From Salinarimonas sp. (GTDB taxonomy: Bacteria > Pseudomonadota > Alphaproteobacteria > Rhizobiales > Beijerinckiaceae): a stretch of 40,608 bases of DNA. Below are positions 17,834-27,337 of this stretch, in pieces. How positions within the stretch are numbered: the first letter of the stretch is position 1; the number at the start of each line of letters is the position of its first letter. A program made the translations under genes and the position numbers. The notes beneath the pieces are model-generated. The model was not told where the DNA came from. It worked only from the letters and a program-made list of their open reading frames with translations, and searched no databases. Location: contig JAFIEI010000034.1 of assembly GCA_020832565.1 (NCBI GenBank), forward strand, positions 1-40,608. Reading direction: 5' to 3'.

Positions 17834-18253
17834 TCAGCCGCCGTTGGCTTCGGCGGGCCGTGTCTCGCCCCACATCTTCTCGAGATTGTAGAAGCTGCGG
17901 ACTTCGGGCCGGAAGACATGGACGATGATGTCGCCGGTATCGATCAGGACCCAGTCGCAGGTCGGCAGGCCCTCGACGCGGGCGGTGCCGTAGCCGTTAT
18001 CCTTGAGATCCTTGATGATCCGGTCGGCGATTGCCCCGACATGCCTGTCGGAGCGGCCCGTGGCGACGATCATGGCATCGGCGATCGAAGTCTTGCCGGC
18101 GAGATCGATCTCGACGAGATCCTCGGCCTTCATATCCTCGAGACCGGAACGGACCAGTGGGAGCAGGCCGTCCAGGTTGGGAGCCGGCGCTCCGGAACCC
18201 GTTGCGGCGATGGAAGCCTGGGCTTCGTGATCGGACACTGCAGTCAGCGCCAT
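17834..18253 (-). CDS. rsfS: Ribosomal silencing factor
   Basis: 139 residues of the RsfS/YbeB/Iojap family. After a 27-residue disordered lead, the conserved core runs through KAEDLVEIDLAGKTSIADAMIVATG, GRSDRHVGAIADRI, GLPTCDWVLIDTGDIIVHVF and the terminal FYNLEKMW. It binds ribosomal protein L14 and blocks joining of the subunits during nutrient limitation. GAGGAAAGGG immediately precedes the ATG. It heads the rsfS-rlmH-envC-ctpA group. Confidence 0.96.
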   Translation of the reverse strand: MALTAVSDHEAQASIAATGSGAPAPNLDGLLPLVRSGLEDMKAEDLVEIDLAGKTSIADAMIVATGRSDRHVGAIADRIIKDLKDNGYGTARVEGLPTCDWVLIDTGDIIVHVFRPEVRSFYNLEKMWGETRPAEANGG

Positions 18254-18351
18254 ACCCTTTCCTCGTCAGCGGCGGCGGGAATCGCCTCCGTCATCATCAG
18301 AATGCTCATCTTTGTGGCGAAATTCAATGCAGGTCTGCGCGGATTCGCGCG

Positions 18352-18382
18352 AAAAGCCCCGCCGGCCAGTGGCCGGCAGGGC
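18352..18382 (-). terminator. Rho-independent terminator after rpmF
   Basis: On the minus strand a 12-bp GC-rich stem (one G-T pair) with an ACT loop is followed by TTTT. It lies 46 bases past the rpmF stop and separates rpmF from rsfS. Confidence 0.88.
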
Positions 18383-18428
18383 GTTATCGGCAATACCGTT
18401 AAACCGGACCGTGTATGGCCCGACGATC

Positions 18429-18614
18429 TCAGTCGTCGGCCTTCACCGTCAGAACCTGGCGGCCGCGATACATGCCGGTCTTCAGGTCGATATGGTGCGG
18501 GCGGCGCAGCTCGCCGGAATCCTTGTCTTCGACATAGGACGGCTTCTTCAAGGCATCGGCGGCACGGCGCATGCCGCGCTTGGACGGCGTGGTTTTTCTC
18601 TTCGGAACAGCCAT
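18429..18614 (-). CDS. rpmF: 50S ribosomal protein L32
   Basis: 61 residues, [20 protein letters not shown] followed by a basic core and a short acidic tail, matching alphaproteobacterial L32. The zinc-binding cysteines of some L32 proteins are absent, as is usual in this group. GGAGAA sits six bases upstream of the ATG. It is flanked by its own terminator and has a 293-base upstream gap (18615-18907) in which I see no gene. Confidence 0.97.
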   Translation of the reverse strand: MAVPKRKTTPSKRGMRRAADALKKPSYVEDKDSGELRRPHHIDLKTGMYRGRQVLTVKADD

Positions 18615-18907
18615 TTCACTTCTCCGGTCACAGGGCGCGCACGCCGCTTGACGGCAAACGTTCGCGCATTTTTTCGTGGCTGCTTGCCCTGTGGCATCGT
18701 CGAACCCTGAAGGCGGGCCCGCATTCGCACACAATGTCAAACGCACACATGTCAAAAACAATCGGGGCGCCGCGGGGGCAGCGCCCTGATCGATCAGATT
18801 TCGAGGCGGCTTATACGCGCTCGCAGCGTTGATGGCTAGCCCCCGCGCGGCTTGCGGGAGCGAAATTTTCGCATGCGGGCGATCAGCCGTCGCCGCGCAG
18901 ACCACGC

Positions 18908-20479
18908 TCAATCGTCAGCCTTCACCACGTCGTTGGCGAAGAAGAAGCCCCAGACGAAGTCGGTCTGCAGCGCCTGCAGCGCCGGCGGCTGCTGGCTGGA
19001 GATGAACCAGGCCGGGTTCGGAATGCCGTTCGAGCTCTCCCCATAGCCGATCGAGTCGACCGTGTTCTCGAACACGCCCAGCACGCTCGGCTTGCCGTCC
19101 GCGCCGACATGGGCGCGGGCATGGCAGGTCATGCAGGAAGACGACATCATGAAGCCGCCTTCCGTGACCGAGTTGCCCAGCAGGATGCGGTGCCCCGTCG
19201 ATTGCACGAAATCGACCTGGCTGCCCTTCAGGCGGTAGCTGCGCCAGGCAGCGTCGGCCGCCGACGGCATGGCGGGATCGACGGCCTCGCTCGTGCCGAT
19301 ATCGAGCCCGTCGAGCACGCCTTCGAGGCCCGGTCGGATCGGCCCGGATGCATAGAGCAGGCCCGGATCGAAGATCGGCGAGGCGATCGGCAGGTCATCG
19401 CTCATGACATGCGGGCGGGTGAAATTGTCGGCAGCCCCTTCCTGCACCGTATCGGGGGAGGCAAAGCCGTAGGAATCGTTGCAGCCGGTATAATCGCAGC
19501 GCCCGAAATTATCGACATGCTCGAAAGTCAGCCAGACCCAGTTGGGGATGTCCTTCGACGAAACGTGGAAGGATAGCAGCCAGTGCTCGCCGGGTTCGAA
19601 TATCTGGGCGTTGTTGTCGGTAACCGCGGATTTCACCTCCATGGTGATGAAGGGATTGTCGGGATTGTTCTTGATTCCGATCTCCTCGGCGCGCGCCCGG
19701 CTGATCCAGTTGCTCTTGATCATCACCGCATCGACCGGGAAATCGATCCGGGCACTGGCTCCGCCGGCATTGGCGCTGTGGAACGGCGCATTGCTGCTCA
19801 TCACCTTCGCATTCTCGGCGAAGACCTTCGCGAGCCCGTCGGCATTGTAGAGATCGTTCTCGAAGATGTAGTCGAACATCGGCTTGTTGCGGAAGACGAA
19901 TTCCGCCATCGACTGGCGGATGATGCGCCCCGGATCGATGGCATTGATATCCTGCGGCGTGACCGGGCGCAGATTGCCGTCGAAATGGGTCGAATGGGCC
20001 TTCGACAGCGGCTGCGCAACCGGGAGCGGCGGGGTCGTGCCGGCAGCGCGATGATCACCGGGGAAGTAGGGGCAGTGGATGGCCGGATTCTCGGCGTGGT
20101 CGTAGCCGGGATTGTCGTGGGATGTCGGGTCGCAGCAGGGCTTCGTATCATTGCTCGGCGAGCACTTGGCATAAGGCTGGCTGGGCCAGGTCTGCTCATC
20201 GGCGGCCCAGTTCTTCCAGAATTCCTGTGAGACCACTTCGGTGAAGAGCTTCCAGGAGAACATGTCCGGGCAGGTCATGGCGGGATTGCGGATCGCCGGG
20301 TCGATGATGACGGCACCATTGACGACGCTCATGGCGCAATTGGGCGCGTCACGCACATCTGCATTGAAATACATGGCATAATCGATGGCATTCGGCGCAG
20401 ATTGGTCGGTCTCGGCATGGCCTGCGGCCGGTGCCAATCCGATCAGCAGCACGCTTGCTGCGATCGTCTTTTTCGTCAT
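18908..20479 (-). CDS. Secreted mono-heme cytochrome c-like protein
   Basis: 523 residues with a clear signal peptide (about 1-22, ending GHAE), so periplasmic. A single heme c motif CMTCH lies near the C-terminus (449-453). The N-terminal half has many other cysteines ([29 protein letters not shown]), likely in disulfides or a second metal site. No quinone- or copper-oxidase domain is evident; proteins of this design are annotated only as cytochrome c family. GAGG seven bases before ATG 20479 supports the start over an ATG four codons earlier. It follows pleD by 135 bases on the same strand but is probably transcribed separately. Confidence 0.75.
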   Translation of the reverse strand: MTKKTIAASVLLIGLAPAAGHAETDQSAPNAIDYAMYFNADVRDAPNCAMSVVNGAVIIDPAIRNPAMTCPDMFSWKLFTEVVSQEFWKNWAADEQTWPSQPYAKCSPSNDTKPCCDPTSHDNPGYDHAENPAIHCPYFPGDHRAAGTTPPLPVAQPLSKAHSTHFDGNLRPVTPQDINAIDPGRIIRQSMAEFVFRNKPMFDYIFENDLYNADGLAKVFAENAKVMSSNAPFHSANAGGASARIDFPVDAVMIKSNWISRARAEEIGIKNNPDNPFITMEVKSAVTDNNAQIFEPGEHWLLSFHVSSKDIPNWVWLTFEHVDNFGRCDYTGCNDSYGFASPDTVQEGAADNFTRPHVMSDDLPIASPIFDPGLLYASGPIRPGLEGVLDGLDIGTSEAVDPAMPSAADAAWRSYRLKGSQVDFVQSTGHRILLGNSVTEGGFMMSSSCMTCHARAHVGADGKPSVLGVFENTVDSIGYGESSNGIPNPAWFISSQQPPALQALQTDFVWGFFFANDVVKADD

Positions 20480-20614
20480 GGAAAACCTCATTCACAAAGG
20501 CGTGACGGTTCGCGGCAGAAGCCGGCGAAGCGGATCCGGCGAATCGCCGGTGCGTCAGAATAGCGCAGAAATGTTTGACGGGGAGTTTTTATACACGTTT
20601 AAATTGCACAAAAT

Positions 20615-21991
20615 TCAGGCCGCGTCGGCGACAACCTGATTGCGGCCCTGGTTCTTGGCGCGATAGAGCGCGAGATCGGCGCGCTTGAGCATGTCCTGCG
20701 GGGTGGCGTCGCCCGACTGGCGCGACGCGACGCCGATCGACACGGTGACCGGGATGCGCCGGGTCTCGTTGTGGACGGAGAAGCTCTCGCCCTCCACATG
20801 CGCGCGAATCCGTTCCGCCACGACCCGGGCGATGTCGAGACCCGTATCGGGGACGAGCACGACCACTTCCTCACCGCCGAAACGCGCGACGATATCGATG
20901 CCGCGCGTCTGGGACCGCACGCGCTTGGCGAATTCGCGCAAGACCTCGTCGCCGGCATCATGGCCGAAGGTGTCGTTGATCGGCTTGAACTTGTCGATAT
21001 CCATCACGAGCACGGACAGATGCTTGCCGCGCCGCAGGGATTCGTCGAAGAGCGCTGCGAATTGCGTATCGAGATAGCGTCGATTGTGCAGCCCGGTCAG
21101 GGCGTCGGTAACCGCCATCTCCATCGATTCCTGCACCGCTTCGCGCAGCTTGTCGGAAAAGCGCTTGCGTCGTGTCTGGCTGCGCACGCGCGCCAGCAAC
21201 TCGTTGCGGTCGACGGGCCGGGTGAGGAAGTCGTTCATGCCGATTTCCAGCCCGCGCAGGATGCGCTTGCGGTCATCCGCCTCGGCGAGCATCAGAACGG
21301 CGATGTTGCGGGTGCGCTCCAGGGATCGCAGTTGCGAGCCGACGCGCAAGCCGTCTGCATCCACGAGGTCGAGGCTGACGATGGCGACGTCGAAATCCTC
21401 CTCCGCGGCGCGCGCGAGCGCCTGGGCCGCGTCGGTCTCGACGGTCACCTTGTGGTATTGCGAGAGCGATCCCGCGAGCCGCTCATAGGAGGAGGCGCGG
21501 TCGTCGATCAGGAGAATGCTGCCGTCGAGGCCGTTCTCGGCGGTGGCGAGAACGAGCGGATCCCCGATCAGCCCGTATTCGCGCGAAGCGAGGGCGCGCG
21601 TGCGCAACTCGTCGGTCACCGCCTTCAGCCGCACGAGGCTGCGCACCCGTGCGAGCAGGGCGGTATCGTCGACGGGTTTGGTGAGGAAGTCGTCGGCGCC
21701 GGCATCGAGGCCCTTGAGCCGGTCGCTCGGCTGATCGAGCGCGGTGACCATCACGACCGGCAGATGCGCCGTCTGCGGTGCGTTCTTCAGCCGCCGGCAC
21801 ACCTCGAAACCGTCCATGCCGGGCATCATCACGTCGAGCAGGACGATGTCGCACAGGCCCTGCTCGCAGATGGTGATCGCGTCCGGGCCGTTCATGGCCG
21901 TGACCACGTCGAAATACTCCGCCGTCAGCTTGGCTTCGAGCAGCTTGACGTTGGGAAAGAGGTCATCGACGACGAGAACTCTGGCGGTCAT
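20615..21991 (-). CDS. pleD: Diguanylate cyclase response regulator PleD
   Basis: 458 residues with the PleD order: receiver 1 (about 2-120, Asp53 in VLLDVMMPGMDG), receiver-like adaptor domain 2 (about 155-275, Asp208 region SLDLVDADG), and GGDEF domain (about 290-455). The active signature is GGEEV (372-376), the N/D-rich substrate part is DIDKFKPINDTFGHDAGDEVL, and the inhibitory I-site RGID (363-366) lies five residues before it. Phosphorylation dimerises PleD and starts cyclic-di-GMP synthesis at the developing pole in Caulobacter. It lies 11 bases downstream of divK. Confidence 0.96.
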   Translation of the reverse strand: MTARVLVVDDLFPNVKLLEAKLTAEYFDVVTAMNGPDAITICEQGLCDIVLLDVMMPGMDGFEVCRRLKNAPQTAHLPVVMVTALDQPSDRLKGLDAGADDFLTKPVDDTALLARVRSLVRLKAVTDELRTRALASREYGLIGDPLVLATAENGLDGSILLIDDRASSYERLAGSLSQYHKVTVETDAAQALARAAEEDFDVAIVSLDLVDADGLRVGSQLRSLERTRNIAVLMLAEADDRKRILRGLEIGMNDFLTRPVDRNELLARVRSQTRRKRFSDKLREAVQESMEMAVTDALTGLHNRRYLDTQFAALFDESLRRGKHLSVLVMDIDKFKPINDTFGHDAGDEVLREFAKRVRSQTRGIDIVARFGGEEVVVLVPDTGLDIARVVAERIRAHVEGESFSVHNETRRIPVTVSIGVASRQSGDATPQDMLKRADLALYRAKNQGRNQVVADAA

Positions 21992-22002
21992 ATCCTGTCC
22001 TT

Positions 22003-22374
22003 TCAGCCCGCATCCGCATAGGTGCGGACTGTTTCGATGAACTTCGCCACGGAGATCGGCTTGGAGAGATAGGCCTCGCAGCCGCCCTCGCGGATGCGCT
22101 CCTCGTCGCCCTTCATGGCAAAGGCGGTCACGGCGACGACGGGAATCCCCTTCAGCTCCTCGTCCTCCTTAAGCCACTTGGTCACTTCGAGGCCCGAAAC
22201 CTCCGGGAGCTGGATATCCATCAGGATCAGATCGGGCCGATGCTTGCGAGCGAGTTCCATCGCCTCGATTCCGCTCGCGGTCTTGAGCGTGGCGTAGCCA
22301 TGGGCCTCGAGCAGATCGTTGAAGAGCTTCATGTTGAGCTCGTTATCCTCGACGATGAGCACCGTCTTCTGCAT
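22003..22374 (-). CDS. divK: Single-domain response regulator DivK
   Basis: 123 residues, a lone receiver domain: acidic pair Glu9-Asp10, phospho-acceptor Asp53 in [13 protein letters not shown], Thr83 and Lys105 in YLSKPIS. In alphaproteobacteria DivK is phosphorylated by PleC/DivJ-type kinases and feeds through DivL to the CckA-CtrA pathway. The divK-pleD order with 11 bases between them is the conserved arrangement and confirms the identity. The DUF3572 gene is divergent upstream. Confidence 0.96.
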   Translation of the reverse strand: MQKTVLIVEDNELNMKLFNDLLEAHGYATLKTASGIEAMELARKHRPDLILMDIQLPEVSGLEVTKWLKEDEELKGIPVVAVTAFAMKGDEERIREGGCEAYLSKPISVAKFIETVRTYADAG

Positions 22375-22470
22375 GGGTCGATCCCCGTTTCCGCCGGCAG
22401 GCCCCCGCTAAGCCCGATCACCGGCATTCTCCCGTTCCAAGAACCATAGTAAATCGGTACCCGTGAACGA

Positions 22471-22773
22471 ATGGCAAACCGAATCGGGATTCTCATGAAA
22501 TTGCCGTCACCGGACCAGGCACAGGACACCGCCATCGCCGTCTTCGGCCGCATCGTCGCAGACGAGGAACGCCTCGGGCGCTTCTTTGATCTCACGGGAT
22601 TGAGGCCGGATTCCATCAGAACGGCGAGTACCTCGTCGCAATTCTTCGAGGCCGTGCTCGACCATGTGGTAGGCTACGAGCCCTTGCTCATCGCCATCGC
22701 CGGCGAGCTGGAGATGGATCCACAGGCCATCGTCGCGGCACATGCGCGGCTCGCTCCGCCACCGCTCGAATGA
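22471..22773 (+). CDS. DUF3572 family protein
   Basis: 100 residues: an N-terminal lead and then a helical core (DTAIAVFGRIVADEERLGRF, SSQFFEAVLDHVVGYEPLL) typical of the DUF3572 family, which is confined to alphaproteobacteria and often found beside divK. Function is unknown. ATG 22471 or ATG 22495 may be the start; the family core begins just after the second. It is divergent from divK by 96 bases and its stop lies 40 bases before dinB, so it may be co-transcribed with dinB. Confidence 0.85.
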   Translation: MANRIGILMKLPSPDQAQDTAIAVFGRIVADEERLGRFFDLTGLRPDSIRTASTSSQFFEAVLDHVVGYEPLLIAIAGELEMDPQAIVAAHARLAPPPLE

Positions 22774-22813
22774 TGCGCAAGACGGCGCGGGCGCGACGGG
22801 AACGGGGTTTGTG

Positions 22814-24151
22814 ATGGCGAATGCCGCGCCGGATCGTGGATTTCTCTGCCGGGACTGCCTGAACTGCGGTCCCGTTCCCGCTGGTGCACGTCCGCGCTGC
22901 ACCGCTTGCGGCTCGCCGCGTTCGCTCATTCATCCCGAGCGCGACAGCCTCGCCATCGCCCATATCGATTGCGACGCCTTCTTCGCGGCGGTTGAGAAAC
23001 GCGAGAACCCGGCGCTCGCCGACAGGCCCGTGATCATCGGCGGTGGTCGGCGCGGGGTGGTGTCGACGGCCTGCTACGTCGCGCGCATCCACGGTGTGCG
23101 CTCGGCCATGCCGATGTTCAAGGCACTCGAGGCCTGCCCGGATGCCGTGGTGATCCGCCCGCGCATGGCGCTCTATGCCCAGGTGGGACGGCAGGTGCGC
23201 GAGATGATGCGGGCGTTGACGCCGCTGGTCGAGCCGCTTTCCATCGACGAGGCTTTTCTCGATCTTGGCGGCACCGAGCGCCTGCACGGCGCTTCGCCGG
23301 CGCTGACGCTGGCGCGTTTCGCGCGGCAGGTCGAGGAAGAGGTCGGCATCAGCGTCTCGGTCGGGCTGTCCTACAACAATTTCCTGGCCAAGATCGCCTC
23401 CGATCGCGACAAGCCGCGCGGCTTCTCCATCATCGGGCGCGCGGAAGCGCAGGTTTATCTCGCGGGCCAGCCCGTCGGCATCCTGCCGGGCGTCGGCAGG
23501 GTCGCGCAGGAACGCCTCGCCCGCGCCGGTATTCGCCGCATCGGCGATATTGCCGGGCGCAGCCTGCCCGATCTGATGCGCATCGCCGGCAATGACGCGC
23601 AGCGGCTGGCAAAGCTCGCGCGCGGCGAGGATTCGCGCCGGGTCGAGCCGGAACGCGCCGCCAAGAGCGTCTCGAACGAAACCACCTTCGACACCGACAT
23701 CGCCGCGCTCGAAGTGCTGGAGCCGATCCTGTGGGAGCTCGCCGAGAAGGTCGCGCGCCGCCTGCGCGCCGGCGGCATTGCCGGACGGACCGTGGTGCTC
23801 AAGCTCAAGACCCGCGACTTCCGCAACCGCACCCGCACCGTCTCCGGCCTCGCACCCACCCAGCTCGCCACGCGGCTCTATGCCGCGGCTCGCCGGCTTC
23901 TGGTGGCGGAATGCGACGGCACCGCCTTCCGGCTGATCGGCATCGGCGCAGCCGACCTTGTCGATGGTGCCCTGGCCGACCAGGGCGATCTCGCCGACAG
24001 CGACGTGGTGCGCGAGAAAAGCCGCGAGACCGCCATCGCAACCCTGCGCGAGCGCTTCGGCGACACCATCGTCAAACGCGGCATCAGCCTGCGCCACGCG
24101 ACCCCGCCCGCTGCCGGAGGGCGTCGCAGCGACGAGGGCGGGGAGGGGTGA
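22814..24151 (+). CDS. dinB: DNA polymerase IV with N-terminal zinc-ribbon-like extension
   Basis: 445 residues, Y-family polymerase. Residues 10-34 carry five cysteines in a C-x2-C-x2-C...C-x2-C pattern (Cys12, 15, 18, 29, 32), a probable zinc ribbon found in some rhizobial DinB proteins. The polymerase core follows: IDCDAFFAAVE with catalytic Asp52, SIDEAFLD with Asp145-Glu146, the SYNNFLAKIASD motif, a helix-hairpin-helix thumb (ILPGVGRVAQERLARAGI) and little finger (about 260-370). It performs error-prone translesion synthesis. ATG 22814 with GGGG upstream is chosen; earlier in-frame codons overlap the DUF3572 gene. Confidence 0.93.
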   Translation: MANAAPDRGFLCRDCLNCGPVPAGARPRCTACGSPRSLIHPERDSLAIAHIDCDAFFAAVEKRENPALADRPVIIGGGRRGVVSTACYVARIHGVRSAMPMFKALEACPDAVVIRPRMALYAQVGRQVREMMRALTPLVEPLSIDEAFLDLGGTERLHGASPALTLARFARQVEEEVGISVSVGLSYNNFLAKIASDRDKPRGFSIIGRAEAQVYLAGQPVGILPGVGRVAQERLARAGIRRIGDIAGRSLPDLMRIAGNDAQRLAKLARGEDSRRVEPERAAKSVSNETTFDTDIAALEVLEPILWELAEKVARRLRAGGIAGRTVVLKLKTRDFRNRTRTVSGLAPTQLATRLYAAARRLLVAECDGTAFRLIGIGAADLVDGALADQGDLADSDVVREKSRETAIATLRERFGDTIVKRGISLRHATPPAAGGRRSDEGGEG

Positions 24152-24181
24152 CGTGCCGGCCGCGCGGGCAGCATCCGCCGC

Positions 24182-25501
24182 CTATCCGCGCGCCAGCGCC
24201 TCCGCCGCGCGTTTGAACACGCGGGCGCCGCAGAGCATGTCGTCGATCTCCATCGCCTCGTGCGGGTTGTGCGAGCCGTTCTGGTTGCGCACGAAGAGCA
24301 TGCCCGAGGGTACGCCCGCCTGCGAAAATACGGCGGCGTCGTGGCCGGCGCCGCTCGGCACCGTCTCCGCCGGCAGTTCCTGCGCCTCGCAGGCGGCCAG
24401 GAGGGCCGCGAGGATATCCTTGTCGAGGAAGGCTTCGCGGGTATGGATCGGCTCGTCGAAATCGAAGCGCACGCCGCGTTCGCGGGCGACGATCTCGCAT
24501 TCGGAATGCACCAAAGCCTCGATCGCGCGCAGGGTCGTCGCCTGCTGGCTGCGCGCTTCGAAGCTGAAAACCGTCTCGGCCGGGATGCGGGTCATGCCGT
24601 CATTGGCGGCGTTGGTATGCAGAACGCCCGTGGTCATGACGAGATCGCCGCCATGCAGCTGGATGGTCTGCCAGTGCTCGTCGAGGCGCATCAGGAGATC
24701 GGCAGTGGCGACCACCGCATCCTTGCGCAGGTAGCGCGGCACCGCGCCGGAATGGCCGGCTTCGCCGATACAGCGGACCTTGCGGTGGCGGATATTGCCG
24801 CGGATCCCCGTCACCGCCGCAATCGGCCAGTTGCGGTCGATCAGGAGCGGGCCCTGTTCGATATGCAATTCCAGAAAGAAAGCGAGCTGATCCGCGTCGA
24901 TCAGCGGCTCGCCGGCGGCGACGCGCTCCATATCGACGCCGCAGGCAGCCATCGCATCGCGCAGGATACGCCCGTCGCGCTGGTCGCGCGCGGCGAGGGC
25001 TTTCTCGTCGAGCAGGCCGAACAAGGCCTTCGAGCCCATATAGGGCAGGCCGAAACAGGCGCTCTCCTCGCCGCGCAGGGCGATCACGCGCACGGGAAAC
25101 GCGGTTTCGGCCCCCTCTCGATCCATGGCGATCAGCGCCAGCATGGCGGTGACGACACCGGCGAGGCCGTCGTAATTGCCGCCCTGGGGCACCGAATCCA
25201 CATGCGAGCCGATCAGTCCGCAACGCGCATTGCGCTCATCATCGCCCTTGCGCGCCATGATCAGATTGGCCCCGGAATCGCGCCAGGTGACGAGCCCCTG
25301 GGCGCGGGCCACCTCGTCGAGATAATCGAGCACGATGCTTTCCACCGGCGAATAAGCCGGGCGGCTGACGCCCTCGGCATCAGGCGAGAGCTCGCGGGCG
25401 CGGGTGAAGATCGCCTCGGCCAGCGCGCGGCCCTCGCCGCCGATGAAATCGCTGTCGGGCGCGGTCGTGGCCGCCCCGATATCGGACATGGCCCGGCTCA
25501 T
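24182..25501 (-). CDS. M20 family N-carbamoyl-L-amino acid hydrolase-like amidase
   Basis: 439 residues of the hydantoinase/carbamoylase branch of M20 peptidases (AmaB/HyuC, beta-ureidopropionase, allantoate amidohydrolase). Metal ligands are visible: His100 in GSHVDSVPQGG, Asp111 in NYDGLAGV, Glu145-Glu146 in RGEESACFG, His213 in ELHIEQGP and the C-terminal GSHNPHE. The lid/dimerisation insert spans about 225-345, and the substrate carboxylate region includes SGAGHDAAVF. Such enzymes hydrolyse N-carbamoyl amino acids to amino acid, CO2 and ammonia. The ATG overlaps the pyrD stop (ATGA), so it is translationally coupled to a dihydroorotate dehydrogenase, which points to carbamoyl-aspartate or a similar ureido acid as substrate (inference). 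Confidence 0.9.
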   Translation of the reverse strand: MSRAMSDIGAATTAPDSDFIGGEGRALAEAIFTRARELSPDAEGVSRPAYSPVESIVLDYLDEVARAQGLVTWRDSGANLIMARKGDDERNARCGLIGSHVDSVPQGGNYDGLAGVVTAMLALIAMDREGAETAFPVRVIALRGEESACFGLPYMGSKALFGLLDEKALAARDQRDGRILRDAMAACGVDMERVAAGEPLIDADQLAFFLELHIEQGPLLIDRNWPIAAVTGIRGNIRHRKVRCIGEAGHSGAVPRYLRKDAVVATADLLMRLDEHWQTIQLHGGDLVMTTGVLHTNAANDGMTRIPAETVFSFEARSQQATTLRAIEALVHSECEIVARERGVRFDFDEPIHTREAFLDKDILAALLAACEAQELPAETVPSGAGHDAAVFSQAGVPSGMLFVRNQNGSHNPHEAMEIDDMLCGARVFKRAAEALARG

Positions 25502-26496
25502 GCCACGCCCTCCCAGTTCATCTCTCCGGGTTTGCCGGATTTCGGCTTCTCCGCGCTCATATCCGCGCCCCAGTTGCGCGCGCCCTCATCGCCGGCTTGC
25601 GCGAGATCGCCGATGATGTCGCGCACCCGCGCCACGCCGTTCTGCGCGCACCAGGCCTCGATTCCGTCGATGACGCTGAGCATGGCAGAGGGGTGGATGA
25701 AGGTGGCTGTGCCGACCTGCACGGCGCTGCAGCCCGCGAGCATGTATTCGATCGCGTCCTCGGCATTCATGATCCCCCCGCAGCCGATCACGGGAATCGC
25801 CACGGAGCGGGCGCATTGATAGGCCATGCGCAGGATGATCGGCTTCACCGCCGGGCCCGAGAGCCCGCCCATCACCTTGCCGAGGGAGGGTTTGCGGGTG
25901 GTGATGTCGATGCTCATGGCCAGAATCGTATTGGCCACGACGAGCGCATCCGCGCCGCCTTGCTCGGCAGCTTGCGCCACTTCCTGGATCTCGCCGGCAT
26001 TGGGGGTGAGCTTGGCCCAGAGCGGCAGGTCGCTGGCTGCGCGCAGCTTGCGCATCACCGCCAGCGTCGGCTCCGGGCGCATGGCGAAGGCGCGCCCGTC
26101 ATCCTCGATATTGGGGCAGGAGATATTGACCTCGATCGCCGTCACGCCGGGCACGCTGACCATCTCGCAAAGCCGCGCGAATTCGTCGGGCGTATTGGCC
26201 GAGATCGAGGCAACGAGCGGCGCCTTGAAGGCGCGATAGAGCGGCACGGTTTCGTCGAGGAAATGCTGCGGTCCCTTGCAGGGAATACCGATGGAATTGA
26301 GCATGCCGCCGGCCACCTCCGCCACGCGCGGCGTCGGATTGCCGATGCGCTTGTCGGCGGTCACGGTCTTAATCACGAGCGCACCGAGGCGATCGACGTC
26401 GAAGACCTGTGCCAGCTCATGGGCGAAGGTGCCGGAAGCCGGCATGACCGGGTTGGCGAGGCGCAGCGCGCCGATATCAACGGAGAGATCTACCAT
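25498..26496 (-). CDS. pyrD: Dihydroorotate dehydrogenase, class 1B catalytic subunit
   Basis: 332 residues, an FMN (beta/alpha)8 barrel. The catalytic base is Cys127 in VNISCPNIEDDG, which defines class 1 enzymes (class 2 use Ser). Lys43 in VIKTVT, GNPTPRV, NSIGIPCKGP and VIGCGGIMNAEDA match FMN and substrate regions. The adjacent pyrK gene makes it class 1B, the NAD-linked heterotetramer interconverting orotate and dihydroorotate. It lacks the C-terminal ferredoxin domain of PreA, so dihydropyrimidine dehydrogenase is less likely. GGAGGAGG supports ATG 26496; it overlaps pyrK by 7 bases and the amidase by 4. Confidence 0.9.
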   Translation of the reverse strand: MVDLSVDIGALRLANPVMPASGTFAHELAQVFDVDRLGALVIKTVTADKRIGNPTPRVAEVAGGMLNSIGIPCKGPQHFLDETVPLYRAFKAPLVASISANTPDEFARLCEMVSVPGVTAIEVNISCPNIEDDGRAFAMRPEPTLAVMRKLRAASDLPLWAKLTPNAGEIQEVAQAAEQGGADALVVANTILAMSIDITTRKPSLGKVMGGLSGPAVKPIILRMAYQCARSVAIPVIGCGGIMNAEDAIEYMLAGCSAVQVGTATFIHPSAMLSVIDGIEAWCAQNGVARVRDIIGDLAQAGDEGARNWGADMSAEKPKSGKPGEMNWEGVA

Positions 26497-27326
26497 CCCA
26501 GAGCCTCCTCCAGCGGAAAGACCGGGCCCTCGCAGCAGACCCTCCGATGCACGGTCGCATCCCCCTCGCGAAAGGCGCGCACGCAGCAAAAACACATGCC
26601 GAGCCCGCAGGCCATTTGCTGCTCCATGGCGACTTCGCCGAACAATCCGTGCCGCGTGGCATGTTCCTGGGCGAGCTTGAGCAGGCGGTTAGAGCCGCAG
26701 GCATAGAGCGCGCCCATCCGCCCCTGCTGATGCAGATCGTCGAGCAGGGACGCGACATGGCCGGTATCGGAATTGCCCTGCGCATCCGTCACGGTGATGG
26801 CATCGGCGCCGGCCGCGCGGGTTTCTTCCACCGACATCAGCAGATCAGGGCTGCGCGCGCTCAGAATCGCGGTCACGGCATGGCCTTCGCTTTGGGCGAG
26901 GCCGACCAGCGGGGCGAGGGTGGCGAGCCCCACGCCGCGCGCCAGAATCACGATCGGCGCTTTTCCCCGTGGCAGCGAGAAGCCGATGCCGAGCGGGCCG
27001 AGCATGTCGAGCCGCTCACCGATGGCAAGCTTCGCCAGCGCCTTCGTGCCTGTGCCGGTGACTTTATAGAGAAAGGAGATCCGCCCGCCCTCGGCGTCGA
27101 TCGCATAGATGCTCATCGGGCGGCGAAAGAACGGCTTGAGGGCATCATCCTGCGGGCAGAGCAGGTGGAAGAACTGGCCCGCACGGGCAAGCTTTGCCTG
27201 CGCGGGCGCTGCGACCTGCATCAGGCGATACTCCCCGTTCACCGCCTCGTGGCGCAGGATTTCCGCCCTTTCTTCCAGAACGGGGAGGGAGTCCGGCTGT
27301 GGCGGCACGGCGTGCACGGTTTGCAT
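26490..27326 (-). CDS. pyrK: Dihydroorotate dehydrogenase electron-transfer subunit
   Basis: 278 residues. An FAD-binding barrel (about 15-115, with FFRRPMSIY binding FAD), an NAD-binding Rossmann part (about 120-225, LARGVGLATLAPL and YACGSNRLL), and a C-terminal [2Fe-2S] site with Cys240, Cys245, Cys248 and Cys264/265 in the C-x4-C-x2-C-x15-C arrangement of PyrK. It passes electrons between NAD(H) and the FMN of PyrD in the cytoplasm. GGAT eight bases before ATG 27326. It starts 11 bases after the TRAP large-subunit stop and overlaps pyrD, so it belongs to the transporter operon. Confidence 0.9.
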   Translation of the reverse strand: MQTVHAVPPQPDSLPVLEERAEILRHEAVNGEYRLMQVAAPAQAKLARAGQFFHLLCPQDDALKPFFRRPMSIYAIDAEGGRISFLYKVTGTGTKALAKLAIGERLDMLGPLGIGFSLPRGKAPIVILARGVGLATLAPLVGLAQSEGHAVTAILSARSPDLLMSVEETRAAGADAITVTDAQGNSDTGHVASLLDDLHQQGRMGALYACGSNRLLKLAQEHATRHGLFGEVAMEQQMACGLGMCFCCVRAFREGDATVHRRVCCEGPVFPLEEALGW

Positions 27327-27337
27327 GATGGCGATCC

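Noticed and set aside
24260-25819. 519-codon plus-strand reading frame
   Set aside because: Shadow of the M20 amidase and pyrD, rich in Gly/His/Arg without motifs.
25498-26496. PreA-type dihydropyrimidine dehydrogenase
   Set aside because: No C-terminal ferredoxin domain, and the partner has PyrK cysteine spacing, not the PreT layout; class 1B dihydroorotate dehydrogenase fits better.
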